A DNA stretch of 64,000 bases from Streptomyces cyaneochromogenes (GTDB taxonomy: Bacteria > Actinomycetota > Actinomycetes > Streptomycetales > Streptomycetaceae), in NCBI RefSeq assembly GCF_003963535.1, contig NZ_CP034539.1, positions 10,168,001 through 10,232,000 of the forward strand. Reading direction: 5' to 3'. The notes under the pieces are model-generated. The model worked only from the letters and a program-made list of their open reading frames with translations. It searched no databases and was not told the origin of the DNA. Positions 26,540-35,263 of this stretch are shown here, one piece after another. The translations under genes were made by a program, and so were the position numbers. Each line of letters opens with the position of its first letter. Positions within the stretch are counted from its first letter, which is position 1.

Positions 26540-27292
26540 TCAGGCGCCCAGACGGCGCCGTGAGATCTCCGCGGCTGTGTCGGCGACGAGGCGGCCCCAC
26601 TCGGGTGCGCGTTCACCGTCGTACCGTGCCTCGGGCATGGAGACGGCCACGGCGGCCAGCGGTGTGCCGTCCTCGTCGAGCACGGCGGCGGCGACGGCGC
26701 AGACGCCCGGCCGGTACTGGTTGCGGTTGACCGCGTAGCCGTCGGTGCGGATCCGGTCCAGCTCGGTGCGCAGCTCGTCGGCTTCCGCGGGGGTCGTGTC
26801 GCTGAACCGCTCCAGGCCTGCCGTGATGAGGTCATCGACGTCTCGCTTGGGAAGGTGGGCGAGGATGGCGCGTCCGACGGCGGTGGCGTGCAGCGGCGAG
26901 GTGTCGCCGATCGTGTGGAAGGTGCGTACGGCGTGGTCGCAGTCGACGCGGTCGACGACGACCATGCACTGCAGGGCGTCCGGCACCGACAGGTGGATGG
27001 TCTCGTTCATCGCGTCCCGAAGGCGAACCATGGGTTCGCGTGCCGCGGCGAACAGGCTGGAGCCCTGCAGGGCGGCCGGTCGTACGGCCAGGACGCGCGC
27101 GCCGATCTCCCAGCGGGTGGTGTCCTTGCGGTTGGCGCGCAGCCAGCCGGCCTCCGCCAGCGTGACCAGGGTGCGCTGCACGGTCGACTTCGGCAGCCCG
27201 AAGAGCTTCGTCAACTCCCCTACGGTCACGGGCTGATGCTGGGCGACCGCCTCCAGAACCCGCAGCGACCTGGTGACGCTCTTCATTTCCAT
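26540..27292 (-). CDS. IclR-family transcriptional regulator (copy 2)
   Basis: The protein has 250 residues from ATG 27292 (AGGGGGAAACC upstream). Its first 130 residues are nearly identical to copy 1, including the whole DNA-binding domain (LPKSTVQRTLVTLAEAG); the C-terminal 100 residues differ more. The two proteins should therefore bind the same DNA sites but may sense different ligands. It is divergent from the SolA-like gene at 27567, with the shared element at 27371-27407 between them, so it likely controls that long operon. Confidence 0.9.
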   Translation of the reverse strand: MEMKSVTRSLRVLEAVAQHQPVTVGELTKLFGLPKSTVQRTLVTLAEAGWLRANRKDTTRWEIGARVLAVRPAALQGSSLFAAAREPMVRLRDAMNETIHLSVPDALQCMVVVDRVDCDHAVRTFHTIGDTSPLHATAVGRAILAHLPKRDVDDLITAGLERFSDTTPAEADELRTELDRIRTDGYAVNRNQYRPGVCAVAAAVLDEDGTPLAAVAVSMPEARYDGERAPEWGRLVADTAAEISRRRLGA

Positions 27293-27370
27293 CCGGTTTC
27301 CCCCTGTTAATCCTTCAAATTTCTACTGAACACCCTCTTGACTCCCCTCTGAAGCCACTGTCATTCTCTG

Positions 27371-27407
27371 TGCCAGATTCTAGCACAGCATTCCACAATG
27401 TGGCACG
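27371..27407. promoter_or_regulatory. Conserved IclR-upstream element, copy 2 (divergent promoter)
   Basis: The element contains TTCCACAATGTGGCACG with the palindromic core CCACAATGTGG. It lies between IclR copy 2 and the 27567-42916 gene cluster, so binding could affect both directions. Confidence 0.6.
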
Positions 27408-27566
27408 GCACTTCGAGAGATCCCCTGAAGTGAGCCGGACTGCGAGACGCGGCGGTTGCGAGCCGCAGGTCCACAAGGAGGGCCTGGCTCCCGCCCAAAC
27501 CATCTCGAATCGAACAGCCTCACGTCGGGGCCAGCATGCGCCTCGGTGATACGAAAGGAAAGTCCT

Positions 27567-28706
27567 GTGTCAGCTGCCAGGAAGCGCGTCGCGGTGGTCG
27601 GCGTCGGAACGATGGGCAGCCAGGCCGCCTGGCGGCTGGCGGCCCGCGGCGCCGAGGTCGTCGGATACGACCGGTTCGCCCCCGGCCACGACCGCAGCGC
27701 CGCCGGCGGCGAGACCCGCATCTTCCGCAGCGCGCACTTCGAGGACTCCCGGTACGTCCCCCTCCTCAAGCACGCCGACGCCCTCTGGGAGCAGCTCCAG
27801 CAGGAGACCGGCCGCGAACTGCGCCGGCTGACCGGATGCCTGCTCATGGGGCCGACCGACCACCAGCAGATGGCCACCGTCCTTCAGTCCATCGCCGAGC
27901 ACGACCTCGACCACGAGGTGCTGGACGCCGAGACCCTCGCCAAGCGCTTCCCGCAGTACCGCATCGAGGACGGCGACGCGGCCGTACTCGACCGTCGCGC
28001 CGGCTTCATTCGCCCCGAACTGACGATCCAGACCGCCGCCCGCCGCGCCGAGCAGCTGGGCGCCGTGATCCACCGCTACACCACGGTCCGCGAGATCGTC
28101 CCCGTCGCCGGCGGCGTGGAGATCCGCACCGACTCCGGCAGCGAGCGCTTCGACACCGCCGTCGTCATGCCCGGCCCCTGGGTCAACGACCTGCTGCCCG
28201 ACCTGCCGTGGGAGGTGGAAGTCCGCCGCCTCGTCAGCGCCTGGTACGTGCCCACCGCCCCCGACGCCTGGTTCGGCGAGGAGCGCCCCGCCTTCATCCG
28301 TACGGCACCCACCCACTGCTACGGCCTGCCCTCCCCGGACGGCATCTCGGTCAAGCTCGGACTGTCACGCGCGCTGCACCGGCTCGCCGACGACCCCAAC
28401 CAGCTGGACCGCACCGTGCGGCCGGACGAACTGGAGGTCTTCTCCGAGCTGATCGGGCGTTACCTGCCCGACCTGCACCCGGACCCCACCCGCCTCTCCG
28501 TCTACATGGAGGGCTACACCGAGAGCAGCCGCCCCCTGGTCGGCCCACTGCCCGGCGCCGAGAACGTCATCCTCCTCGCCGGCTTCTCCGGCCACGGCTT
28601 CAAACTCTCGCCCGCCTTCGGTGACATCGCCGCGGACCTCGCGCTGGACGGCGCCTCGCCCCAGCCCATCGACTTCCTCTCCACCGTCGGCCGTACGGAG
28701 GCATGA
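27567..28706 (+). CDS. solA: SolA-like FAD-dependent amine oxidase (N-methyl amino acid oxidase type)
   Basis: The protein has 379 residues; GTG 27567 has GAAAGGA upstream. The N-terminus VAVVGVGTMGSQAAWRLAAR is the Rossmann GxGxxG motif, followed by GYDRF and the GHDRSAAGGETRIFR loop typical of monomeric sarcosine/N-methyltryptophan oxidases. FSGHGFKLSPAFG near the C-terminus is the DAO-fold FAD contact. Such enzymes oxidise a secondary amine and release aldehyde or an oxo acid plus peroxide; some form covalent FAD through a Cys. It is the first gene of the long operon, opposite IclR copy 2. A paralogue lies at 43862. Confidence 0.85.
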   Translation: MSAARKRVAVVGVGTMGSQAAWRLAARGAEVVGYDRFAPGHDRSAAGGETRIFRSAHFEDSRYVPLLKHADALWEQLQQETGRELRRLTGCLLMGPTDHQQMATVLQSIAEHDLDHEVLDAETLAKRFPQYRIEDGDAAVLDRRAGFIRPELTIQTAARRAEQLGAVIHRYTTVREIVPVAGGVEIRTDSGSERFDTAVVMPGPWVNDLLPDLPWEVEVRRLVSAWYVPTAPDAWFGEERPAFIRTAPTHCYGLPSPDGISVKLGLSRALHRLADDPNQLDRTVRPDELEVFSELIGRYLPDLHPDPTRLSVYMEGYTESSRPLVGPLPGAENVILLAGFSGHGFKLSPAFGDIAADLALDGASPQPIDFLSTVGRTEA

Positions 28707-28708
28707 CC

Positions 28709-29770
28709 ATGAACGACACCGTGCTCTCCGTCGGCACCCTGGTCGCCGAGCCGGGCACCAAGGCCCGCGGCCACGTCCCCGCCGACCTCGGCACCCTCAC
28801 CGCGGACATCCCGCTGACCCTCGTCAACGGGACCCGCCCCGGCCCCCGGGTCGTCATCACCGCGGGTGTGCACGGCGGCGAGTTCCCGCCCATCGACGCC
28901 GTCGTGCGACTCGCGGACGAGCTGGAACCCTCCGAAGTGCACGGACAGGTGATCATCTGTCCGGTCGCCAACCCGCCCGCCGTGTACCGGGGTCGGCTCA
29001 ACATCTCCCCGGTCGACGGCGTGAACCTCAACCGCGTCTTCCCCGGCGACCCGGCCGGCGGCCCCACCGAGCGGCTGGCCGCCTGGCTCTTCACCCACCT
29101 CGTCGACGGCGCCGACGTCTACATCGACCTGCACTGCGGCGGCATCGACCAGGTCCTGCGGGACTTCGTCGGCTACCGCCTCACCGGTGACCCGGACCTG
29201 GACAAGGCGACCGCCGAACTGGCGGGCTCCTTCGGCATCGAGGACGTCATCATCGGGCTGACGCCCGAGGGTGGCAACAGCCACGCGGCCGCCGCCCGCC
29301 GGGGTATCTCGGCGGTCCTGGTCGAGGTGGGCCAGCTCGGCCAGCGGGACGAGGCCACCGCCCTCCGCCGCGTCGACGGCCTGCTGAAGGCACTGCGCCA
29401 CCTGGGCGTCCTCGACCAGGACGGTTCCGCCCCGGCGCCGATTCGCGAGTGGGTCTGGTCCGCCGGTGTCACCGCTGATGCCATCGGCCTGTGGTACCCG
29501 GAGTTCTCCTTCGACGCCGACGTCATCGGCGAAGTCGCCGAGGGCGACCTCCTCGGCCGCATCGTCGACCCGACCGACGGCCGCGAACACACCGTCCACG
29601 CCCCGGCCGACGGACGGATCTTCTACGGCATGCACGGCCTCACCGTCGCCCCCGGCACCGAACTCGCCGCCCTCGCCGTCCCGTGGGACGCCGACACAGC
29701 CGCGCGGGCCGACACCCTCCGGGCCCCCGGCCTCGGTGCCGGATCCGACGAGGCGGATCCCCGCCCCTAG
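28709..29770 (+). CDS. AstE/AspA-family deacylase (copy 1)
   Basis: The protein has 353 residues from ATG 28709, chosen because GGAGG is 7 bases upstream; ATG 28703, overlapping the previous stop, is 1 base from it. It is a zinc carboxypeptidase-fold deacylase: VITAGVHGGEFPPIDAV has the zinc His and Glu, NLNRVFPGDPAG is the substrate Arg/Asn motif, and YIDLHCGGIDQVLR has the third zinc His. The catalytic Glu is probably in VLVEVGQLGQ. Family members remove acyl groups from N-acyl amino acids or N-acetyl diamines (succinylglutamate, N-acetylaspartate, DoeB). Its presence suggests the imported or intermediate compound is N-acylated. Confidence 0.85.
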   Translation: MNDTVLSVGTLVAEPGTKARGHVPADLGTLTADIPLTLVNGTRPGPRVVITAGVHGGEFPPIDAVVRLADELEPSEVHGQVIICPVANPPAVYRGRLNISPVDGVNLNRVFPGDPAGGPTERLAAWLFTHLVDGADVYIDLHCGGIDQVLRDFVGYRLTGDPDLDKATAELAGSFGIEDVIIGLTPEGGNSHAAAARRGISAVLVEVGQLGQRDEATALRRVDGLLKALRHLGVLDQDGSAPAPIREWVWSAGVTADAIGLWYPEFSFDADVIGEVAEGDLLGRIVDPTDGREHTVHAPADGRIFYGMHGLTVAPGTELAALAVPWDADTAARADTLRAPGLGAGSDEADPRP

Positions 29771-29851
29771 ACCCCCATTTCCAGCCGCCCCCCTTTTCCA
29801 CGTCCCCAGCCGCTCCCCCTTCTCGCGGCCAGCACCACCAGGAGGCACACG

Positions 29852-30958
29852 ATGAAAGATGCCCGAATAGACCGCAGACTGTTCCTGCGAGGAATAGGAG
29901 GGGTCACGGCGGGTGTCGCCGCCGCGACCGCCCTCAGTGCCTGCGGTACCGGCACCAGCCGGTCCGTCGCCGGCAGCGGTGGCAAGGGCGGCAAGACGGT
30001 GGTCGTCCGCGACAGCGGCGGTTCCTACGGCGCTGCCCTGCAGAAGGCGATCTACACGCCGTTCACGCAGGAGACCGGCATTACCGTCAAGGTGCTGAAC
30101 CTGGACGACGCTCCGCTGCTGGCGCAGATCAAGCAGGGCCGACCGCAGTGTGACCTCATCAACAACTCGATGATGTCCCACACGAAGTACGTGAAGCAGG
30201 ACGCGCTGGAGGCGCTGGACCTCGACCGGGTCAAGAGCGTGAAGACCGCGAAGATCCCCGAGGCCCAGATCACCGGCCATGCCGTCGGCCACGGCTTCTA
30301 CGGCCAGTGCATCGCATATCGCACGGACGCCTTCGGTGGCCGCAAGCCGGAGTCGTGGGCGGACTTCTGGGACACCAAGGCGTTCCAGGGCGGCCGTTCG
30401 ATGTGCAACCCGGACGGCGACCTGCCCGAGCTGGAGTTCGCGCTGCTGGCCGACGGCGTCCCGATGGACAAGCTGTATCCGCTGGATGTGGACCGGGCCT
30501 TCAAGGTGCTGACCCGGCTGCGGGGTGACATCAAGAAGTTCTGGGACAGCGGCCCGCTCCCTGGTGTGCTGCTCAGCCGCCAGGAGGTGACGATGTCCAC
30601 CGTCTGGGACGGCCGTATCGCCGATCTGCAGAAGCAGGGCGTCCCGGTGGAGCGGCAGCTCAACGGCATGCGCCGCCAGTTCTCGGGCTATGCCATCGCC
30701 AAGGGTGCGGCCAACGCGGACAACGCCTACCAGCTCATGGACTTCTCGCTGCGGGCGGAGAGCCAGGCCAACCTGGCCAAGGCCTTCCCGTTGAACCCGG
30801 CTTCCCCGCTGGCCTACGCCAAGCTCACCGAGGACGAGCGCAACGCGCTCGCGGGTGCGCCGCAGTACTACGACAAGGGTTTCGACGCGGACATCGACTG
30901 GTGGCTGAAGAACGAAGCCGCCGTCACCAAGCGCTGGTTGGAGTGGGCTCGTGGCTGA
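29852..30958 (+). CDS. Polyamine-type ABC transporter substrate-binding lipoprotein
   Basis: The protein has 368 residues; AGGAGG precedes ATG 29852. DRRLFLRGIG is a Tat motif and TALSAC is a lipobox with Cys31, so it is an exported lipoprotein. The mature part has the PotD/PotF-type fold (VVVRDSGGSYGAALQKAIYT; CDLINNSMM). It would capture a polyamine-like or other cationic amine outside the membrane and deliver it to the two permeases encoded downstream. The stop overlaps the ATPase start by 8 bases. The substrate cannot be told from sequence. Confidence 0.9.
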   Translation: MKDARIDRRLFLRGIGGVTAGVAAATALSACGTGTSRSVAGSGGKGGKTVVVRDSGGSYGAALQKAIYTPFTQETGITVKVLNLDDAPLLAQIKQGRPQCDLINNSMMSHTKYVKQDALEALDLDRVKSVKTAKIPEAQITGHAVGHGFYGQCIAYRTDAFGGRKPESWADFWDTKAFQGGRSMCNPDGDLPELEFALLADGVPMDKLYPLDVDRAFKVLTRLRGDIKKFWDSGPLPGVLLSRQEVTMSTVWDGRIADLQKQGVPVERQLNGMRRQFSGYAIAKGAANADNAYQLMDFSLRAESQANLAKAFPLNPASPLAYAKLTEDERNALAGAPQYYDKGFDADIDWWLKNEAAVTKRWLEWARG

Positions 30959-32090
30959 ATTCGGTATCGCCACACCGTCCGTCAAGGTGGCCGGCGGCAA
31001 GCCGGCCACGGCGACCGGCAAATCGCTGTCGGTGGTGGCTCTGCGCAAGACGTACGGGGACGTCGTCGCCGTCGACGAGGCGTCCATGGAGATCGCGGCC
31101 GGGGAGTTCGTCACCTTCCTCGGCTCCTCCGGGTCGGGCAAGACCACGACTCTGATGATGATCGCCGGTTTCTGTGAACCTGACTCCGGCACCATCACCG
31201 TCGGGGACCGTGACGTCACCCGGCTCGCCCCGCAGAAGCGGGGCCTCGGGTTCGTCTTCCAGCAGTACCTGCTGTTCCCGCACATGACGGTCAGTGAGAA
31301 TGTCGCTTTCCCGCTGACGCTGCGCGGCGTGGGCAAGGACGAGATCCGCCGCCGGGTGGGGGAGACCCTGGAGATCGCGGGGCTGTCCGGGTTCGGTGGG
31401 CGTAAGCCGCGTGAGCTGTCGGGTGGTCAGCAGCAGCGTGTGGCGTTGTGCCGGGCGCTGGTCTACCGCCCGCCGGTCATCCTCATGGACGAGCCGCTCG
31501 GCGCCCTGGACAAGAAGCTCCGCGACCAGCTCCAGATCGAGATCAAGACCATCCAGCAGGAACTCGGCCTGACCGTCATTTACGTGACGCATGATCAGGA
31601 AGAGGCGCTGGTGATGTCGGACCGCATCGCGGTGATGCGCAACGGCCTGATCGAGCAGTTCGACACCCCCCGGGAGCTGTTCGAGCGGCCCAAGACGCCC
31701 TTCGTCGCGGACTTCCTCGGCGCGGCCAACTTCCTGCCGGGCCGCATCGAGCAGCACATCGACGATCACACCCTGGTCCGTCTCGACAAGAGTGGCGGCC
31801 TGCTGAAGGCGCGCCGCCACGACCTCGCCTCCGGCACCCGGGTCAAGGTCGCCGTGCAGCCGGGCCGACTGCGGGCCTGCGCCACCGATGACGGCTTCTG
31901 TACCGGCACGGTCGAGGCGGCCACCTACGTGGGCACGCTGGTCCGCGCGGGCGTGCGGGTCGACGGCGATGACGCGCCGCTGCTGCGCCTGGAAGTACCG
32001 GCAGGCCGGGGCCCCGTCGCCGGCGAGCGGGTCGGGATCACCGCCGACCCGGACGACGTCAACCTCTTCGCTGACGAACAGGGAGGGTGA
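30951..32090 (+). CDS. potA: ABC transporter ATP-binding protein (PotA type)
   Basis: The protein has 379 residues; GTG 30951 lies inside the end of the binding-protein gene. Walker A is GSSGSGKTTT, the Q-loop FQQYLLFPHM, the signature LSGGQQQR, Walker B VILMDEPLGALD and the switch His YVTHDQEEA. The C-terminal TOBE domain (about 300-379) is usual for polyamine and iron importers. It powers uptake with the two permeases that follow by 3-4 bases or overlap. Confidence 0.93.
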   Translation: MAEFGIATPSVKVAGGKPATATGKSLSVVALRKTYGDVVAVDEASMEIAAGEFVTFLGSSGSGKTTTLMMIAGFCEPDSGTITVGDRDVTRLAPQKRGLGFVFQQYLLFPHMTVSENVAFPLTLRGVGKDEIRRRVGETLEIAGLSGFGGRKPRELSGGQQQRVALCRALVYRPPVILMDEPLGALDKKLRDQLQIEIKTIQQELGLTVIYVTHDQEEALVMSDRIAVMRNGLIEQFDTPRELFERPKTPFVADFLGAANFLPGRIEQHIDDHTLVRLDKSGGLLKARRHDLASGTRVKVAVQPGRLRACATDDGFCTGTVEAATYVGTLVRAGVRVDGDDAPLLRLEVPAGRGPVAGERVGITADPDDVNLFADEQGG

Positions 32091-32093
32091 GCC

Positions 32094-32990
32094 ATGGCCG
32101 CCACCCTCACCGCCAACGCCCCCGCCCGCCCCCGCAAGCTCCTGGCTTCACGCCGGACGCGGGTCGGGATCCTCTACGCGCTGCCGGTCGTCGTCTATCT
32201 GCTGGTGCTGTTCGTCTACCCGATCTTCTCCACGCTGCTGCTCAGCCTGAAGGACGCCGACGGATCGTTCACGCTGCACTGGTACGCCGACGCGCTGACC
32301 GGCGTCAACCTGTCGGTGCTGTTCACCACGCTGCGGATCTCCGCCGAAACAGCCGTGCTGAGCCTTGTCTTCGGGTTCGTTCTGGCGAACGCGATCTCGC
32401 GGCTGAAGCCCCTGTGGGCCGGCCTTGCCATGCTGATCGTGGTCGTGCCGCACTTCATCAGCGCCCTGGTGCGCACCTACGGCTGGATCATCCTGCTGGG
32501 TGACAAGGGCCTGGTGAACGAGACCCTTACCGCCATGTCGATCCCCGGAGCCCCGTTCCAGCTGCTCTACAACGAACTCGGCGTGGTCATCGGCACCACC
32601 TCCATGATGCTGCCCTACACGGTGCTGCTGCTGTACGGCGTGATGCGCGGGGTGGACCGGCGGCTGCTCGCGGCCGCGGCCAGCATGGGCGCGGGACGCG
32701 TGACGATCTTCCGCCGCGTCTACCTGCCGCTGGTCGCCCCAGGCCTCGCCAGCGCCGGCCTCCTCAGCTTCATCCTCTCGCTGGGCTACTACATCACCCC
32801 CGCCCTGATGGGCGGACCCAACCAGACGATGATCGCCACCCTCATCAACCAGCAGGTCACCAAGGAAAACCAGTGGAACGGAGCGGCCGCTCAGGGCGTC
32901 ATCCTGCTGGTCCTCACCCTGGCCGGACTGCTGCTGGTCAAGGTCGTGACCTCGCTCGGCGCCAGCCGTAAGAAGAGGAACGCGTCATGA
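32094..32990 (+). CDS. potB: ABC transporter permease (PotB type)
   Basis: The protein has 298 residues with about six membrane segments, the first at ILYALPVVVYLLVLFVYPIF. The EAA coupling loop is in AAASMGAGRVTIFRRVYLPL (about 200-220). It pairs with the next permease to form the channel. The start is 3 bases past the ATPase stop; the end overlaps the next gene by 4 bases. Confidence 0.92.
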   Translation: MAATLTANAPARPRKLLASRRTRVGILYALPVVVYLLVLFVYPIFSTLLLSLKDADGSFTLHWYADALTGVNLSVLFTTLRISAETAVLSLVFGFVLANAISRLKPLWAGLAMLIVVVPHFISALVRTYGWIILLGDKGLVNETLTAMSIPGAPFQLLYNELGVVIGTTSMMLPYTVLLLYGVMRGVDRRLLAAAASMGAGRVTIFRRVYLPLVAPGLASAGLLSFILSLGYYITPALMGGPNQTMIATLINQQVTKENQWNGAAAQGVILLVLTLAGLLLVKVVTSLGASRKKRNAS

Positions 32991-33853
32991 TGGAACTGCG
33001 CAAGACCCTCGCCGGACGGATCGCCCTCACCGCGGTCGCCACCGTCATCCTCCTCTTCCTCGCACTCCCGATCGTCGTCATCCTCGTCACCTCCTTCAGC
33101 AACAACGCCTTCGCCTCCTTCCCGCCCGAGACGTGGACGCTGAACTGGTACAAGGCACTGTTCGCCGACGGCAGCAAATGGCCGGCCGCCCTGTCACTGA
33201 GCGCCCTGGTCGCCGCCCTGAGCACCGTCTTCTCTCTCATCATCGGCGCCACCGCGGCCACCGCCCTGGTACGCAGCGAACTCCCGCTGCGCTCCGCGGT
33301 CTTCGCCCTGGTCCTCGGACCGCTGGTCATCCCGCAGATCGTCACCGCACTCGGGCTGTTCCTGCTCTTCGAACCCGCCGCGATGCTGGGCAGCCCGATC
33401 GCCATCGCACTCGGCCACACAGTCCTCGCCTCACCCATCGCGGTGCTCATCCTGATCGCCACCCTGCGCGGCATCGACGAACGCCTCGAAGACGCAGCGG
33501 CCAGCATGGGCGCCGGCCGCCTGACGATCGCCCGGCGCATCACCTTCCCCCTCGCAGCCCCCGGCATGATCGCTGCGGCGATCTTCTCCTTCATCACCAG
33601 CTTCGACGAGTTCTACATCTCCCAGTTCCTCTCCTCCGTCGACACCGTCACCCTCCCCGTCCAGGTCTACAACTCCCTCACCTTCGAGATCGACCCCAGC
33701 GTCACCGCCGTCAGCGCCATCCTCATCGCCTTCGCCATCCTCGCCCTCGGCATCGTTGCCCTGGTCCGCTGGATCGGCTCCGGACGACAGGAATCCCTCC
33801 TGTCGGTCGAGAACACGGTCGGCGTCGCCAACCCCGGAGGCGAGGCCGTATGA
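32987..33853 (+). CDS. potC: ABC transporter permease (PotC type)
   Basis: The protein has 288 residues. Membrane segments include LFLALPIVVILVTSF and later ones; the EAA loop is AAASMGAGRLTIARRITFPL. VTSFSNNAFASFPPETWTL is typical of PotC-type subunits. It is coupled at both ends by ATGA overlaps, to potB and to the aminotransferase gene, which ties transport directly to catabolism. Confidence 0.92.
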   Translation: MMELRKTLAGRIALTAVATVILLFLALPIVVILVTSFSNNAFASFPPETWTLNWYKALFADGSKWPAALSLSALVAALSTVFSLIIGATAATALVRSELPLRSAVFALVLGPLVIPQIVTALGLFLLFEPAAMLGSPIAIALGHTVLASPIAVLILIATLRGIDERLEDAAASMGAGRLTIARRITFPLAAPGMIAAAIFSFITSFDEFYISQFLSSVDTVTLPVQVYNSLTFEIDPSVTAVSAILIAFAILALGIVALVRWIGSGRQESLLSVENTVGVANPGGEAV

Positions 33854-35232
33854 CCACCGCCGCCGCTCAGCTGACCGCGGCCACCGCTCAGCGGCACCTG
33901 CTGCTGAACATGACCGCCAACGGATCGCTCGGAGAACAGGGCGAAGACCTCCTCGTCGTCCAGCGAGGCGAGGGCCCGTACGTCGACGACGCGGACGGCA
34001 ACCGCTACATCGACGGTCTGTCAGGGCTGTACTGCTGCCAGCTCGGCTACTCCTACGGCCCCGAGTTCGCCGAGGCAGCCGAACGGCAACTGCGCGAGCT
34101 GTGCTACAGCCCGCTGTGGACCGGCTCCGCGCATCCCTCGGCCATCGAACTCGCCGAGCGGCTGTCCCGGATCGCCCCCGTCGACATCGAGCACACCTTC
34201 TTCGCGAGCGGCGGCGCCGAAGCCGTCGAGACCGCCTGGAAGATAACCCGCCGCTACCACGCCCTGCGCGGTGAGCCGGGCCGCACCAAGGTGATCGCCC
34301 GGCGCGGCGCCTACCACGGCCTGACCGTCGGAGCCCTGTCCCTCACCGACGACCCCGGCCTGACGGAGCCGTACGGTCCGCCGGCGATCGACACCCGGTT
34401 CGTGTCGAACACCAACCGCCTCGGCCTCGCACCCGAGTTCGCGGACGACGAGGTGTACACGGCGTGGCTGCTCGCCGAGTTGGAGGCCGCGATCCTGACC
34501 GAGGGCCCGGAGACCGTGGCGATGTTCATCGCCGAGCCGGTGCAGAACCGGGGCGGCTGCATCACCCCGCCCATGGGTTACTGGCAGGGGTTGCGGGCGC
34601 TGGCCGACCGGTACGGCTTCCTGCTCGTTGCCGACGAGGTGATCACCGGCTTCGGCCGGATCGGCGAGTGGTTCGGCGGGGACCGCTACGGGGCCCGCCC
34701 GGACATGGTCACCGTCGCCAAGGGCATCACCTCCGGATACGCCCCCCTGGGCGCGACCCTGGTCGGCACCAAGGTCACCGAGGTCATCAACCGGCCCGGC
34801 GCGGTCCTCAATCACGGCTACACCTTCGCCGGGCACCCGCTGAGCACGGCCATCGCCCTGCGCAACCTCGACATCATGGAGCGGGACCGGATCCTGGACA
34901 ACGTCCGCGCCCTGGAAGGCGACCTGGCGAAGCGCATGGCGGCGCTCAAGGACCTGCCCATCGTCGCCGATGTCCGCGGCACCGGGTTCTTCTACTCCTG
35001 CGAACTCGCCGGCGACCTCGACGACGGCGGTTTCAGCGACAGGGCCCGAGCCGAACTGATCGGCGACCTGATCCCACGCCGACTGCGCGAGGCGGGCCTG
35101 CTGGCCCGCGTCTACGACCGCTCCGCGCCCCTGGTCCAGATCGCGCCCCCGCTGATCAGCGACCGCGCCGTCCTCGACCGTATCGCCGCGATCATCGCGG
35201 GCACCCTCGCCGAGGCGTCCACCCGCATCTGA
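33850..35232 (+). CDS. Class III aminotransferase (polyamine:pyruvate/beta-alanine type)
   Basis: The protein has 460 residues; ATG 33850 overlaps the permease stop. It starts with the aromatic-free LLNMTANGSL segment, then GLSGLYCCQLGYSYGPEFAE. PLP motifs are FFASGGAEAVETAWKITR, LVADEVITGFGRIGEWFG and K291 in TVAKGITSGYAPLGA. It resembles SpuC-like putrescine or omega-amino acid:pyruvate aminotransferases, giving an aldehyde for the aldehyde dehydrogenase two genes on. The immediate coupling to the ABC importer suggests it acts on the imported amine. Confidence 0.87.
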   Translation: MTTAAAQLTAATAQRHLLLNMTANGSLGEQGEDLLVVQRGEGPYVDDADGNRYIDGLSGLYCCQLGYSYGPEFAEAAERQLRELCYSPLWTGSAHPSAIELAERLSRIAPVDIEHTFFASGGAEAVETAWKITRRYHALRGEPGRTKVIARRGAYHGLTVGALSLTDDPGLTEPYGPPAIDTRFVSNTNRLGLAPEFADDEVYTAWLLAELEAAILTEGPETVAMFIAEPVQNRGGCITPPMGYWQGLRALADRYGFLLVADEVITGFGRIGEWFGGDRYGARPDMVTVAKGITSGYAPLGATLVGTKVTEVINRPGAVLNHGYTFAGHPLSTAIALRNLDIMERDRILDNVRALEGDLAKRMAALKDLPIVADVRGTGFFYSCELAGDLDDGGFSDRARAELIGDLIPRRLREAGLLARVYDRSAPLVQIAPPLISDRAVLDRIAAIIAGTLAEASTRI

Positions 35233-35263
35233 TCCACACATGTACGTATGGGAAAGGAACGAC

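Noticed and set aside
28514..31336. 940-codon open frame on the minus strand across the deacylase and binding-protein genes
   Set aside because: It spans gene boundaries and mirrors the plus-strand codon bias; a lipoprotein signal and zinc motifs on the other strand decide.
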